NCBI GenBank assembly: GCA_946803715.1
Contig: CAMPET010000229.1
Location: 67,088-109,029 of the forward strand
Length of the DNA: 41,942 nt
Direction of reading: 5' to 3'
From: Beroe ovata
Taxonomy: Eukaryota > Ctenophora > Nuda > Beroida > Beroidae
Shown: one piece after another, positions 31,301 to 41,462 of the stretch
Position numbering within the stretch: position 1 is the stretch's first letter
Layout of the letters: each line of letters opens with the position of its first letter
Program-made: the position numbers and the translations under genes
The notes under the pieces: generated by a model
Databases searched by the model: none
What the model saw: only the letters and a program-made list of their open reading frames with translations
Told to the model about the DNA's origin: nothing

Positions 31301-34300
31301 AGTGAAGATTTGCAGGAAGAAATTGATTCGTCCTTTGAGATTCAAGAAGATATTGAAGATGAGGAATTTGTCCTAGGCAAGGGTGAAAGTCTGCTCCTAG
31401 GATATTATGAGCGTGGATCCGATGACGATTTTCATGATGAAATCGATCCATCTGATCAAGAACAAGAAGAATTCGAACAAACAATAGAAGAACCAATCAG
31501 TGAATTGGCTTGTGTGAATTCGCAACAAGCACCAACTCTCCCCAAAATATTTAACCAGGAAAGGAAGGGTGTAGATGAGTTACCCGGAATTGGTTGGAGA
31601 TTGATAGATTTGCTTGATAGTAATTGTCTTCCAATGATTGGTGGCATCGTCGAGGATTTGGTTTTCGATGACTTCAAAGACGTCGTATCCGACTTTATAG
31701 TAGTTCATGAGATTATAAAGGAGGTTATCATATCAGATACAAGAAAGCAACCTATCAAATCGGATAGGTCGATTCCCAATGAAAATCTGCAACAAAACAG
31801 CACAAAATCAACTGGTAATGAAGCTCTGTTTCCAAGTCATGAATCCGAAGTAGGTAATGTTAATAAAGATAGATTTGGACACTCAGTATCTGATCATTGT
31901 GCTCCACCAGATTCTGACAGGGTGATCTTGGATGAAGATGGTATCATTTTGAAAGGGGGGACCGTTGAAGATCTGATATTTGACGAATTTCATAAGTCTC
32001 AAAATGGTTTCATTTTTGTTAATCAGATAGAGAAAGAAGTTATTCTCGAGGAAGCAATAGCAAAACCCATTGACAGTCAGCTAAATCATGTAGAGTTGAC
32101 CGCAGATGAAAAGCAATTACTGTTTAGTATTCCTTGTGATGAGCTTGATATACCGATGCCTTGTTACACAAAGCATCCTGATGAGCAAGATTCAGTTCAT
32201 CATGAAGTCACAACTTGTGATCGACTTTCAAGAGATGATGATGAATGTGGAGACGACTTTCCGTCTGGTGTTGACAGGGTGGTTAAGCTCAGTGATAGTG
32301 ATGGTGGAGTTATATTTGGAGGCATTGTTGAGGACTTGATGTTTGACCCATTGTTGCCGCCAGAGAGCAGTATGATAAATGTCTTTGATGTAGAAAAGGA
32401 GTCAATTGAGGAGGCTGTACGATCTATTCTACAACAAAGTGGCCCTTGTGATAATCAGGCATCCCTAAATGACATTCCAAACACCACCTTGAACTTTGAT
32501 GAGAGTGAGGGTGTAGATGAAGAACAACTTGGAGATGGTCCGAACATCCCATGTGGAAGAGAATTTACTTTTACTGATATAAATGGGAATCTTATTGAGG
32601 GGGGTGTGGTTGAAGATCTGGTATTTGATGATTATGAAACACCAGGAGCCGATGTAATAATAATTCATGATGTGAAAATTACTGAGGTAGAGTGTAGCAA
32701 AACTGAACACTCCATAAAAGATGAGAGTTTACTCCTTGAATTGATACCCGAATCCAGCAATACGAAATCGACCCAAACATTGCCACCTGAGGTAGAAGAA
32801 GGAATACCATCTGTCCCGAAAACCACTGAATCTTCCTCACAGTGTCATGTGGTGACGACAACGCCTTTTTCGGTTCAAGTGACTCCTGAGAGAGCATCAT
32901 TTGCAGCTCACTTTTGTCCAAAAACACAAAACTTTGCTGCTCAATGTGAACCAACTTTAGTTGGTGACGATTCAACTCAGACTCATTCCATCTTACAAAC
33001 CCACACTTCAACTTCCATGGACCAAATTTATAAATCCGACTCTTCCTGTCAATTTGAAAATGCCATTTCCAAACAAGTCTCAGTTCAAGCTGTTCCGGAC
33101 TCAGCTTCCTTTGCTGTTCAATCAGATTCTATAAACCTGTCTCCAGGTTGCACTCAAACCTCAGTAGACCAGACTGAGAAGTCAACAAGCATGCCACCAC
33201 TCACAACTTCAGATACGTCATCTCAGTGTGCTGTTACTGTGACAAAGCAGAGTTCAGTTCAGGTTGTGCCTGACTCGTCCTCTTCAGCAATCCAATGTGA
33301 GCCTCTGGTAGTTCTCACGACTGATTCAGAGTCGCAGTGTGAGGCGGCGAGTACCCGAAAGATTTCAACACAGACCTTCGTTGAGCAGAGTGAAAAAGCA
33401 GCATTTATGCCTCAGTTAGTGTCAACAGATTCCTCATCACAGTGCGAATCATATCTAAAGAAACATAGCTCTGTCCAAGTTGTTCCTGACAGTGCTTCTC
33501 TGGCAGTACAAGCAGGGAATGTTGAGTCGATTTCAAATTCTACACAAACTCAGATTGAACAAGCAGAAAGAGCAACATCAATGCCACAGATAACAACGAA
33601 GGAGTCCTCATCCCAAAACGATAAGACTTATACAAGCCACTGCTCAACCCAAATTGCTCCAGACCTCCACTCTCTTGGGGTACAGTCTGATGTTCAAACA
33701 CTTTCACCAGTCTCAACACAGACACCTGTAGTATCGCACAAACACAAGGGCACATTCATACCTCCAGTCCCCAAGCAAGACTCTTTCTCCCAGTGTGCAA
33801 CTGCCCAAACCCATCATTCATCTGTCCAAGTAGTTCCGGATATCACATCGTTTGCTGTGCAGTGCACTCCCCCAGCCATACCAACTACCGAGGCAGGTTG
33901 TCAATCAGATGAGATTTCGTCCCCACTTCCTGTCCTAACAAGTGAAACTTCTGTCCAAGCAAATATTTACCCTCCACTAACAGCATCTCCCGACGAAACG
34001 ATGGCATCCTCTCTGGCACTTTACCGGCGAAATTTGGTGTCAACAGGATGTCAACATGGTAATTATGATGGACCAAAGTATGTTCACGGAGTTAGACACA
34101 TGTTCTCAGACGGGGTAGAAGGGGAGAAAGCAGAAGATCTCTTCTACGATCCGTATGATTATGCAGAGCATTCTGTAGCTGAAGTTCAAAGAGTTTCTGT
34201 TGAATACATGGAACCACCTTGTGAAGATGAGGTCATGGTTCGTGCGAGTGTTGGCAGTCATCCAACTTCTCCTGAAGCCACTGGAACATGTCCAAACTGT

Positions 34301-34963
34301 GCCTTCTTGCAAGTGCCAAGGCGACCTAACAGGATTGATAGTTCTGCCCAAGTATCTGATGCCAGTTCTAGTTTGGGAGCAGAGGACGTATCATGTCAGA
34401 CTTCCCTCTCACCGTCTCCAAACAACGAACTTCCACTGAACATACCTCTTTGTCCCCCAACTAGGGACTGTGGTTCCCAGATGTACATCATTACCCGCCA
34501 AGTAGAAACTCAGTACACTGCTCTACCCGTCACTCTGCAGTGTCCAGCTGACACCCAAACTGACACCGAATCACCTAGTGTGAGTGTTGTCAACAATGAT
34601 GTAGAGTGTTCTAGTTTGGGAGCAGAGGACGCATCATGTCAGACTTCCCTCTCACTGTCTCCAAACAACGAACTTCCACAGAACATACCTCTTTGTCCCC
34701 CAACTAGGGACTGTGGTTCCCAGATGTACATCATTACCCGCCAAGTAGAAACTCAGCACACTGCTCTACCCGTCACTCTGCAGTGTTCAGCTGACACCCA
34801 AACTGACACCGTAACACCTATTGTGGGTGTTGTCAAGGATGACGTGGTGAGTGGAGTGAGTGATACTCCACTTGTTGTTGTTGCTGTTGACAATGCTACT
34901 CAATGGGATGATGAGTTGGATGTGAAACCAGAAATTCCACACTCTGTTGAAACAACTGATTTG
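28316..34963 (+). CDS. Giant CH-domain gene: 6.6-kb exon coding 2,216 mostly disordered, repeat-rich residues
   Basis: A single uninterrupted exon with acceptor cccttttcag|GAC and donor TTG|GTGAGT. Both boundaries are phase 0, matching the phase-0 donor at 19212 and the next exon at 35058. The first ~600 residues are Ser/Pro/Asp-rich and charged. A lysine tract (KKTKKKKKRKKKKKR, about residues 861-875) may be nuclear-localising or filament-binding. Residues about 1092-1460 hold four GG-(I/V/T)-VEDL-x-FD modules; a fifth, diverged one is near 1936. Residues about 1484-1885 are Ser/Thr/Gln-rich repeats with TQT and VQV triads. Residues about 2017-2178 are an 81-residue unit duplicated in tandem. 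No catalytic domain is recognised. I infer a scaffold segment inserted in the rod. Had the frame not been spliced it would stop at 34979-34981, so a retained intron would end the protein here. Confidence 0.85.
31589..32696 (+). repeat. Four GGxVEDLxFD protein modules
   Basis: Module cores start at 31640 (GGIVEDLVFDDF), 31955 (GGTVEDLIFDEF), 32318 (GGIVEDLMFDPL) and 32600 (GGVVEDLVFDDY). Each is preceded by a hydrophobic/acidic strand-like segment (for example DRVILDEDGIILK) and followed 10-15 residues later by a V/I-x-x-(V/I)-x-KE-V/S segment. The spacing is 105, 121 and 94 residues. A fifth version (GEKAEDLFYDPYD) begins at 34121. I do not recognise this as a named domain. Confidence 0.8.
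32764..33970 (+). repeat. Ser/Thr/Gln ladder with TQT and VQV triads
   Basis: About six diverged units of about 65-75 residues share the order SSQC, SSVQVVPDSxSxAVQ, STQTxVEQxEKxTSMP. TQT triads include KSTQTLPP, DDSTQTHS, PGCTQTSV, KISTQTFV, SNSTQTQI and PVSTQTPV; two more (ADTQTD) follow in the duplication downstream. TQT preceded by K and S is the classic docking motif of dynein light chain LC8. Binding is not shown. Confidence 0.75.
34364..34849 (+). repeat. Tandem in-frame duplication, 243 bp (81 residues)
   Basis: 34364-34606 and 34607-34849 are nearly identical at the nucleotide level. Each codes SLGAED(V/A)SCQTSLS, then NIPLCPPTRDCGSQMYIITR, VETQ(Y/H)TALPVTLQC and ADTQTDT. Few differences imply a recent duplication. 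Confidence 0.93.
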
Positions 34964-35057
34964 GTGAGTTCATCGATGTGAAAATCCACACTCAGAAATT
35001 GTGATGGTTGTGATAAATTTAACCGATTTTTTATCAATTAATCATGACCTGTTTCAG

Positions 35058-35319
35058 TGTCGCTGGTATGAAGCATCAGATGTAGCTCTTGTTTCGCCTC
35101 TCTTTAAATCCCAGTTGGAACTGTTGGATGACCAGGTCTTGGCTATCGAGGTAGGTCAACAAATAGAAGAATGAGATGTAAGTCATGTGACATGTATCTT
35201 TATTTGGTTATTACTTATTATCGGCTATCACCTCGAAATTAACAAGCATCTTTATCCCTCAGGATTTGCTGAAGGAAGCGGCCAGTTTCTTGGACCCCCC
35301 CACAGAGTCAATCGACAAG
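35058..35319 (+). CDS. Giant CH-domain gene: two rod exons after the giant exon
   Basis: Exons 35058-35150 (31 codons) and 35263-35319 (19 codons) have good GT-AG borders and phase 0 on both sides, continuing the giant exon. The peptide CRWYEASDVALVSPLFKSQL plus ELLDDQVLAIEDLLKEAASF is amphipathic and helical, with a tryptophan near the start as in helix A of spectrin repeats. The next in-phase exon I can support is at 41035; short exons between 35320 and 41034 could have been missed. Confidence 0.7.
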
Positions 35320-35751
35320 GTACAATCATCAAATTCAAATTGATGTTTCTTTTAGAGCTCAAATAATACCAGGTTGACTCTTATGTAGAGCTTTTCAAAT
35401 ATCCGGGTTTTTCCTACTTTTTTAAAAAGATTTCATGGCTATAAATATACGTGAACTGATAAACTTTCATTAGATAACAGTTGGATAAGCTAACCTGTGG
35501 GCGTTATAAGTTGTTTAAACAGCGTTCAAATACTGCATCATATTACTTTCTGAAACCAGAGACCCCATTGATATTATACAAGTGTATGGTTATTGCAGGT
35601 CAATGCAGGGTTAGTAATTGTTTCTTTGGTGACTTTATCTTTGATCAGCCGAAATAATGGCGTACACACATCTAGTGTCGCTATTTGTAGTGGCCATGGT
35701 ATAGTGCTGCATCCTACTGATCTCAGGTGTATTATAAACTTGCCGTATTAA

Positions 35752-35785
35752 TGGATCCCTGGTATTAATGGATCCCTGGTATATT
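35752..35785. repeat. 17-bp tandem duplication
   Basis: ATGGATCCCTGGTATTA occurs in tandem, followed by a diverged continuation. Confidence 0.7.
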
Positions 35786-35890
35786 ATGAACTGATATGAT
35801 GGTCCGCTGATATCGAGACGAGAGTATTCTTCGCAACATGGTCCCTCTAGATTAGTAATCTAGATCTAAGATTACCAGCAGCTTATCGCG

Positions 35891-35917
35891 CTGTGTGTGT
35901 GTGTGTGTGTGTGTGTG
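35891..35917. repeat. (GT)n microsatellite
   Basis: A GT run of about 26 bp. Confidence 0.95.
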
Positions 35918-36544
35918 CACGCACTCAGCAACACCCTACTTGCATTATATCGGGATTTGTGTGCACACTTGCAAATTGCAATGTCATGAACATGTCATAT
36001 TAACGGTGCAGCACAGTGCATTGTTTAATAAATACGAGACACGTCATACACCATGCGAGATCAACTGCTGCTCAATGTTCATGCGTAATGCGGGTGTGTC
36101 ACGCTGAGTGGTTCATCATAGTCACCCAGAGTGGTTCATTATGGTCCAGACATTGTTATCATCTGCACTGCGCTGTGCAGCGGTTATGCAGTGTCAATCT
36201 GCAGCTCTATAATAGGCTCTGCTCACGTCACGCTTTAACATGTCACTCTCTCAATGAGAGAATAATATGTAACCCTTTAATTCTTAATTAACGAATATAA
36301 GGGTTCACTCAATCATCTTTTACCTATAAGTTGACTGATAAATGACTGATAGATATTTGTCTGTATTAATCTCAGCTCTGTAACGTGGCCACTATCATAT
36401 TGTTTGATATAATAGTTCACGCTATCTAGTCACGTCATATTATGTGTACTTGATATGGTATAATCACTTACACTACTACCACATTCGATTGGGGGGGGGG
36501 GTGTTTCCCCCCATTATACTATGTTTCATTGTACTGTGAGGAAT

Positions 36545-36712
36545 AATGTGACTGCAGTCTCTGCTGTGACTGCTGTTACTGTAGTCACTGCAATCACTTA
36601 AGTCACTGCATTCACTGTAGTCACTGTAGTCATTGTACTACAGTAGTCACTGCATTTCACTGTAGTCACTGCAGTTACTGTAGTCACTGCAGTTACTGTA
36701 GTCACTGCAGAA
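36545..36712. repeat. Minisatellite GTAGTCACTGCAGTTACT
   Basis: A degenerate 9/18-bp periodic array of CACTG(T/C)AGT words. The 3' copies are identical and the 5' copies diverged. Its palindromic character (CTGCAG, ACTGTAGT) allows self-pairing. Confidence 0.85.
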
Positions 36713-37504
36713 TGTAGACAGTGGTTTGATTTGCGGGCGCATATTATTTTAGTGCCAGGTCTGCTATTTCTCAAACTCAGAAAATCTCCCCTTCCACTCG
36801 ACTGCTACTACCATTTCGTCAGTTTCTAATGTTTGCCTGAGTCTAATGGTTGCCTGAGTCAGGTAACGCATTAATGCGTGAGGTTATACAGAACGTATAT
36901 CAGATGCTATTTTTCACACGGTCACTTTGATCCATTGATCACCTGATCAAGGTATTTAGGTGGAGACGCGGTCCCAGAACCCAGGCTTCCACTTCATGTT
37001 GCGGGTATATTAGTTCACCAAGCACCATATTGTAACTTGTCGGTCATTTTCAATAACTCTCCATCTTAATAACCCGGGTCCTGCACATTACGCATTACCC
37101 CCTGCAGAGACTCGGCGAAAACTGTATAATTAGTTCCGTCTGGTATCTGAGTTCAAACTTCCTGTATATCGCGTTTCCGAGCTGCGATATTTTAAAAAGC
37201 TCCTGTGTGTGTGTCGCAAAGTTTTTAAGTCTTGTAAATTGCTGATAGTTCTGCATCCGAATGTTGCAAAACTGCTCACGGATATACAGTATACACAGGT
37301 ATATACACTTAGTGCACAAAGTATATAATGTTCATTTGCTTACGTAAACAATGCACGTTGCTGCAGCAACCGCTCTCACTTTGACTTTGAGAAAAGTAAC
37401 CCTGAATATCCATCATGAGGAACATAATGTATTCTGTAGACACTATCAGCTTGCTAACAGCCCCACCATTACACTCGCGGTACTCTCATAGAAGCTACGT
37501 TTTG

Positions 37505-37672
37505 TGTGAATGTGTGTGTGTGTGTGTCTGTGTGTGTGTCTGTGTGTCTGTGTAATGTGTTTGAGAGANTGTGTGGGTGGGTGTGTTTATCTGTGTCTGT
37601 GTATTTGTGTAATGTGTGTGTGTCTGTATATGTGTGTGTGAGAGAGAGTGAGTGTGTGTGTGTGTCTCACGC
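37505..37672. repeat. Complex (GT)n/(GA)n microsatellite
   Basis: GT repeats are interrupted by CTGTGT, TGTAAT and GAGAGA stretches, with one ambiguous base at 37569. Confidence 0.95.
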
Positions 37673-38494
37673 ATATTTTGGAACACATAACTTCACATTT
37701 TGTATATTGTACGACGTGTGCAGTACACAGATTAGCTACATGTGTAATTTTGCTGATTGCTTCCTGTCAATATTATACCTGGGACTAATTTGACATTTCC
37801 GATTAAGGCCCTTCCCACCCTGACATTTGCTACCCATACACAATTTCCTCGATTTCGATTTCATTAATCCAGTACAGCTTCAAATGCGATTAATTAGATG
37901 CGATTTAATTAGTTAATCATTCATCATCAATCAAGCTTTGATAGTTATCAATATAGTAACTGTCAATTATTCGTTCATTCCTGTTTTTGCATCTATTTGA
38001 ATTCCTCGATTCTTTTTCATAGAAAAGTGGTGGGTTTTATCCACGCAGTCAAATATGATGAATTTGACGTATGTCAAGATGGCTAAAATACTACCAGTGT
38101 ATTGCATGCCACGTTATTCGTTTAGCTATATTGAGAACACGGAATTCCCATTGGGCCACTTCCTATTATTACTATAATGTGGTGCGATAGTTCAACTTAT
38201 TATAGTGTTTAGCTTGTACCTACTCTTGCACACATGTGACATCTACTTGTTATGATGTTGAGTTTACTGGCGTGAGGTGCGCCCCCTGATTTTGTATGTC
38301 AACGAATAGCCCCGAGAGAGCTAGCCTCTCTCTACTGTGATTCCACCTTCAAAACTTGTACAATTTCTCATTTCATAAATGTAGTCACGCCTTCGAATTT
38401 CCGTCGCAATCCTGAATCTGTGAAATCTAGGATCAGATAGAACTGCACTTAGGTCCTAGGCGTGCCCAAGTTCTTTCTGATGTGCGCGGTTGAT

Positions 38495-38643
38495 TCCACC
38501 ACTCTATTGTCCACCACCACTCTATTGTCCACCACTCTGTTGTCCACCACCACTCTATTGTCAACCACTCTGTTGTGCACCACCACTCTATTGTCCACCA
38601 CTCTGTTGTCCACCACCACTCTATAGTCCACCACTCTGTTGTC
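38495..38643. repeat. Higher-order minisatellite, 33-bp unit (18+15)
   Basis: CCACCACCACTCTATTGT (18 bp) alternates with CCACCACTCTGTTGT (15 bp), giving about four 33-bp double units. Both half-units are multiples of three, so all frames stay open on both strands; the long open frames here are therefore not evidence of a gene. Confidence 0.9.
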
Positions 38644-38907
38644 GGCCTCCACTGAGTCACGGGCTGAGCTCTAGCGGTGGTAATTTTCACATGTCTAATG
38701 GACTGCCTCTATAGATTGAGACCTTTCACCTTTCGTGCCGAGTTACCCTTAACAACAAGACTCTTGATGAAGATCGTAGTATTCTCGTGATCATTTAAGT
38801 AGAATTGTTCAAATTAATTATGATCTCCTTGGGGTTATTTCTACGTGACGCACGCGCGATAATTGCATTTTGCGTCCACCTATAACCTTTGCTACGCACA
38901 GCTTTGT

Positions 38908-38908
<1 letters not shown>

Positions 38909-38946
<38 letters not shown>
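38909..38946. repeat. (CA)n microsatellite
   Basis: A pure CA run of about 37 bp. Confidence 0.97.
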
Positions 38947-38947
<1 letters not shown>

Positions 38948-41034
38948 CGTCGTCGTATGAGTTTGTCACGATGCACACAGCGCACAGCGCGGTTGATGAA
39001 TTGCAAATGGGTGCGGTGGTGTCTATGTGAACCAATCAACGTAACGAATGGTGGACACTTACCAATCACAATCGAGATGATGATTGTGACGAATACTTGA
39101 CCACCCACAAAACAATTACTCTCTGAGGTACATGTACTGAGCGGTGGGGACCAATCACAGTGCTGTGTTCAGTCACACGCCATCCAATCAGGGAGCAGTA
39201 TTATGTACTGACCAATGAGAACACGCGTTCCTGGGATGAGGAGGAGGTGGACTGATTGAGAGATATCGCGCGTTATAACACCAGCAGCAGAGATATTGCT
39301 TTGTCCTGCTTATATCACAGTCACGTAATAATGGTCATGAATAATCCAACAAATGTAATACCTAGATATATTTGGTGTTTGTTTTGAATCCATATCCAAA
39401 ACATCAGCCACACTCCGACGCCCATCCACTTAATACTTGTCTTATATTGAATCTCACTCACTGAATGAACTATTCATCTTTTCTCCTGCTCTCCCTCATG
39501 CCCTCTCTCACTTCTATTAGCTTATGACTTAATCACAAAACTTTGGGATTTTTTATCGCATTTCGTGACCTTATTGATGATTTATACAGTTCAAATGCTA
39601 TATTTCAAAAACTAGCTGATTTGGAATTTTGACGACTCTTATACCTCCTTTGATCGATTTATACAATGAACAATCCAATCTCGACTCCTATATGTGAATC
39701 TATATGAAAACGGTTTTTCATGAGTACAGTTTTTGCCGCCATGTGGTCATTTCAAAATCAGCTGACAACAGCCACGCGACACTGAATAACTTCCGGTTTC
39801 CGGTGTTTTCGTAATTCAAATATTTCTCATAGCTCTCCCCGATACATTTGTCAACACTCAACACCTTTCCCTCACACTCTCACTCAAACATGAGCTATGG
39901 GAGAAAGTTAGGTTATAGTTAGGACTCCCAGTGCTTGATTATTGTGTGCGTGTTCTATACGTCGTCTCTTCCTACTCACGTGATGACACTTTGAGAAGAA
40001 CTATAATATAGTTGATACTATATTTGCTACATATACATTATACAGTCTAGTTCTCGGTTTGTTATACATGAGTTTTTAACAATGTCTCTCAGTCGATATG
40101 GTGAGTGTAGGGGACTTTTCTATGATTTCTCCATTATCTAACAATGTAGTATCGGGAGATGATTGTTCCAGCAGATTTTTCTCTTTCTACCCTATCTAGG
40201 AAAGTACTATTATACCGGTACATCGTCGCTGTTGTGTTGCAGCACTTTGAGTGGAACATCTTGAAATTCTATTGAAGAGTATAATCGCCTGATAATAATA
40301 ATGCAGGGAATTCTCCATGAGCACATTCATTGAGTGTTCGTCTGTGAGGAAAGTTAGGTTTCCTCTGTCTCATGTTAGCGACTCCTCCTTACCATTATAG
40401 TCCTAGGATCTGCTATCTCAGCCCATGAGATTCTTACTCACAACTTGGGAGGAACACTATTCTGTCTCGTCGCGAGGCCAACCTGCTATAGTATAATTAC
40501 TCCATGGCAGACATGCATGTACGTGGGGTTAACAAGTCTCGACTTCTCAGCACGTTTTTATCTTTGATATTCGCCATTCGGTCATATGGGGACGGGTGCT
40601 CAAGCATTGATAAAACTGTTTCATCCGTGTGGACTGTAGACTATGGTAAGGTGTTAATGATTGACATGATCTGCATTTTCTGGCAATATACCAAGTAGAT
40701 TTGCCTGTAAACTCGATTCTATCCAATACCGGGAATACCAGCATAGATATATGGATATTGGGGATCAAAATGAATTTGTACGTCAGAAATAAGAATGTGT
40801 AATGTCCTTCTCTCCTTGTATTCTCTAGCTCGTGATTTGTAACTGTTCAGTGCTCAACCGCAGGCCCTGGCTAGAGCTGGTCCCGGCCCCCCTACATGGG
40901 GCCGGAATTCACCCCAGTGGTGGTTTCATATTAGACTAGATCATTGACAGATCCGCCACCCGCCNATCTGGGCATATCTGCACAATAATAATGCTATAAT
41001 ATCGCACCCGTTAACATGACATCACTTCCCGTAG

Positions 41035-41432
41035 TTGCGATCAAGGAAGGAAAGTTTGGGCCGGGTGAAGGAGGATATAGCCACTTACATGGAACAGGTA
41101 GCTGTGAGCTATGAACTACTACATATTGTTGCTACTACTGTTACATGTCATTGCTGTGGGTGGTGTCCTATTGAATTGTGGTCTCATCTTGGTGTTTCTG
41201 TTCGAATTGTGTCATTTTTTGCGGTGGTATTCCAGCGGACATTGTATAGACTGATTCCTGTCACCATACTGCACTCCCCACCCCCGCTCACCCCTATTCC
41301 ATGATTTGCCTCACTCAGGTATCTACACTGGAGAAGAAGTTGAGTAGCGTGTCCAACACCCTGGACCACCCTAACCTGTGGCTAAGTGCGTCCCTAGATG
41401 GGGGACTCCGGGAGCAGCTACAGCTGACCAAG
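41035..41432 (+). CDS. Giant CH-domain gene: two further rod exons, gene continues beyond the window
   Basis: Exons 41035-41097 (21 codons, LRSRKESLGRVKEDIATYME) and 41319-41432 (38 codons, VSTLEKKLSSVSNTLDHPNL then WLSASLDGG and LREQLQLTK) are phase 0 on both sides, the same rule as all rod exons upstream. The heptad-like spacing of leucines fits a coiled coil or spectrin-type helix. The donor at 41432/41433 (AAG|GTTAGT) is followed by a (CA)n tract and a retrotransposon fragment. The remaining exons and the C terminus, which would decide the subfamily (spectrin, plakin or nesprin with KASH), lie outside. Confidence 0.7.
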
Positions 41433-41438
41433 GTTAGT

Positions 41439-41460
41439 ACACACACACACACACACACAC
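41439..41460. repeat. (CA)n microsatellite
   Basis: A short CA run directly between the splice donor and the reverse transcriptase fragment. Confidence 0.95.
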
Positions 41461-41462
41461 AA

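Larger units (their letters stand above)
35320..41034. other. Presumed 5.7-kb intron, no exon supported
   Basis: Long noncoding sequence rich in simple repeats, listed separately. A possible short exon, ATGTCTCTCAGTCGATATG|GTGAGT at about 40082-40100, could start an alternative transcript but codes only six residues. A GC-rich inverted segment (ggtcccggcc...ggggccgg) is at 40889-40914. No other gene is seen on either strand. Confidence 0.4.

Noticed and set aside
35593-35760. Possible exon after the acceptor-like ttattgcag
   Set aside because: The frame that follows has no helical character and lacks a good donor in phase with the neighbouring exons.
16596-37672. CRISPR array or other spaced-repeat defence locus
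   Set aside because: The repeats are microsatellites and minisatellites without unique equal-length spacers, in eukaryotic DNA.
38433-38714. Long open frames on both strands with repeated Trp/Val or Pro/Cys words
   Set aside because: They arise from a minisatellite with a period that is a multiple of three; there is no start context or splice support.
40082-40100. Mini first exon ATGTCTCTCAGTCGATATG with GTGAGT donor
   Set aside because: Only six codons; the signals are too short to separate from chance without transcript data.
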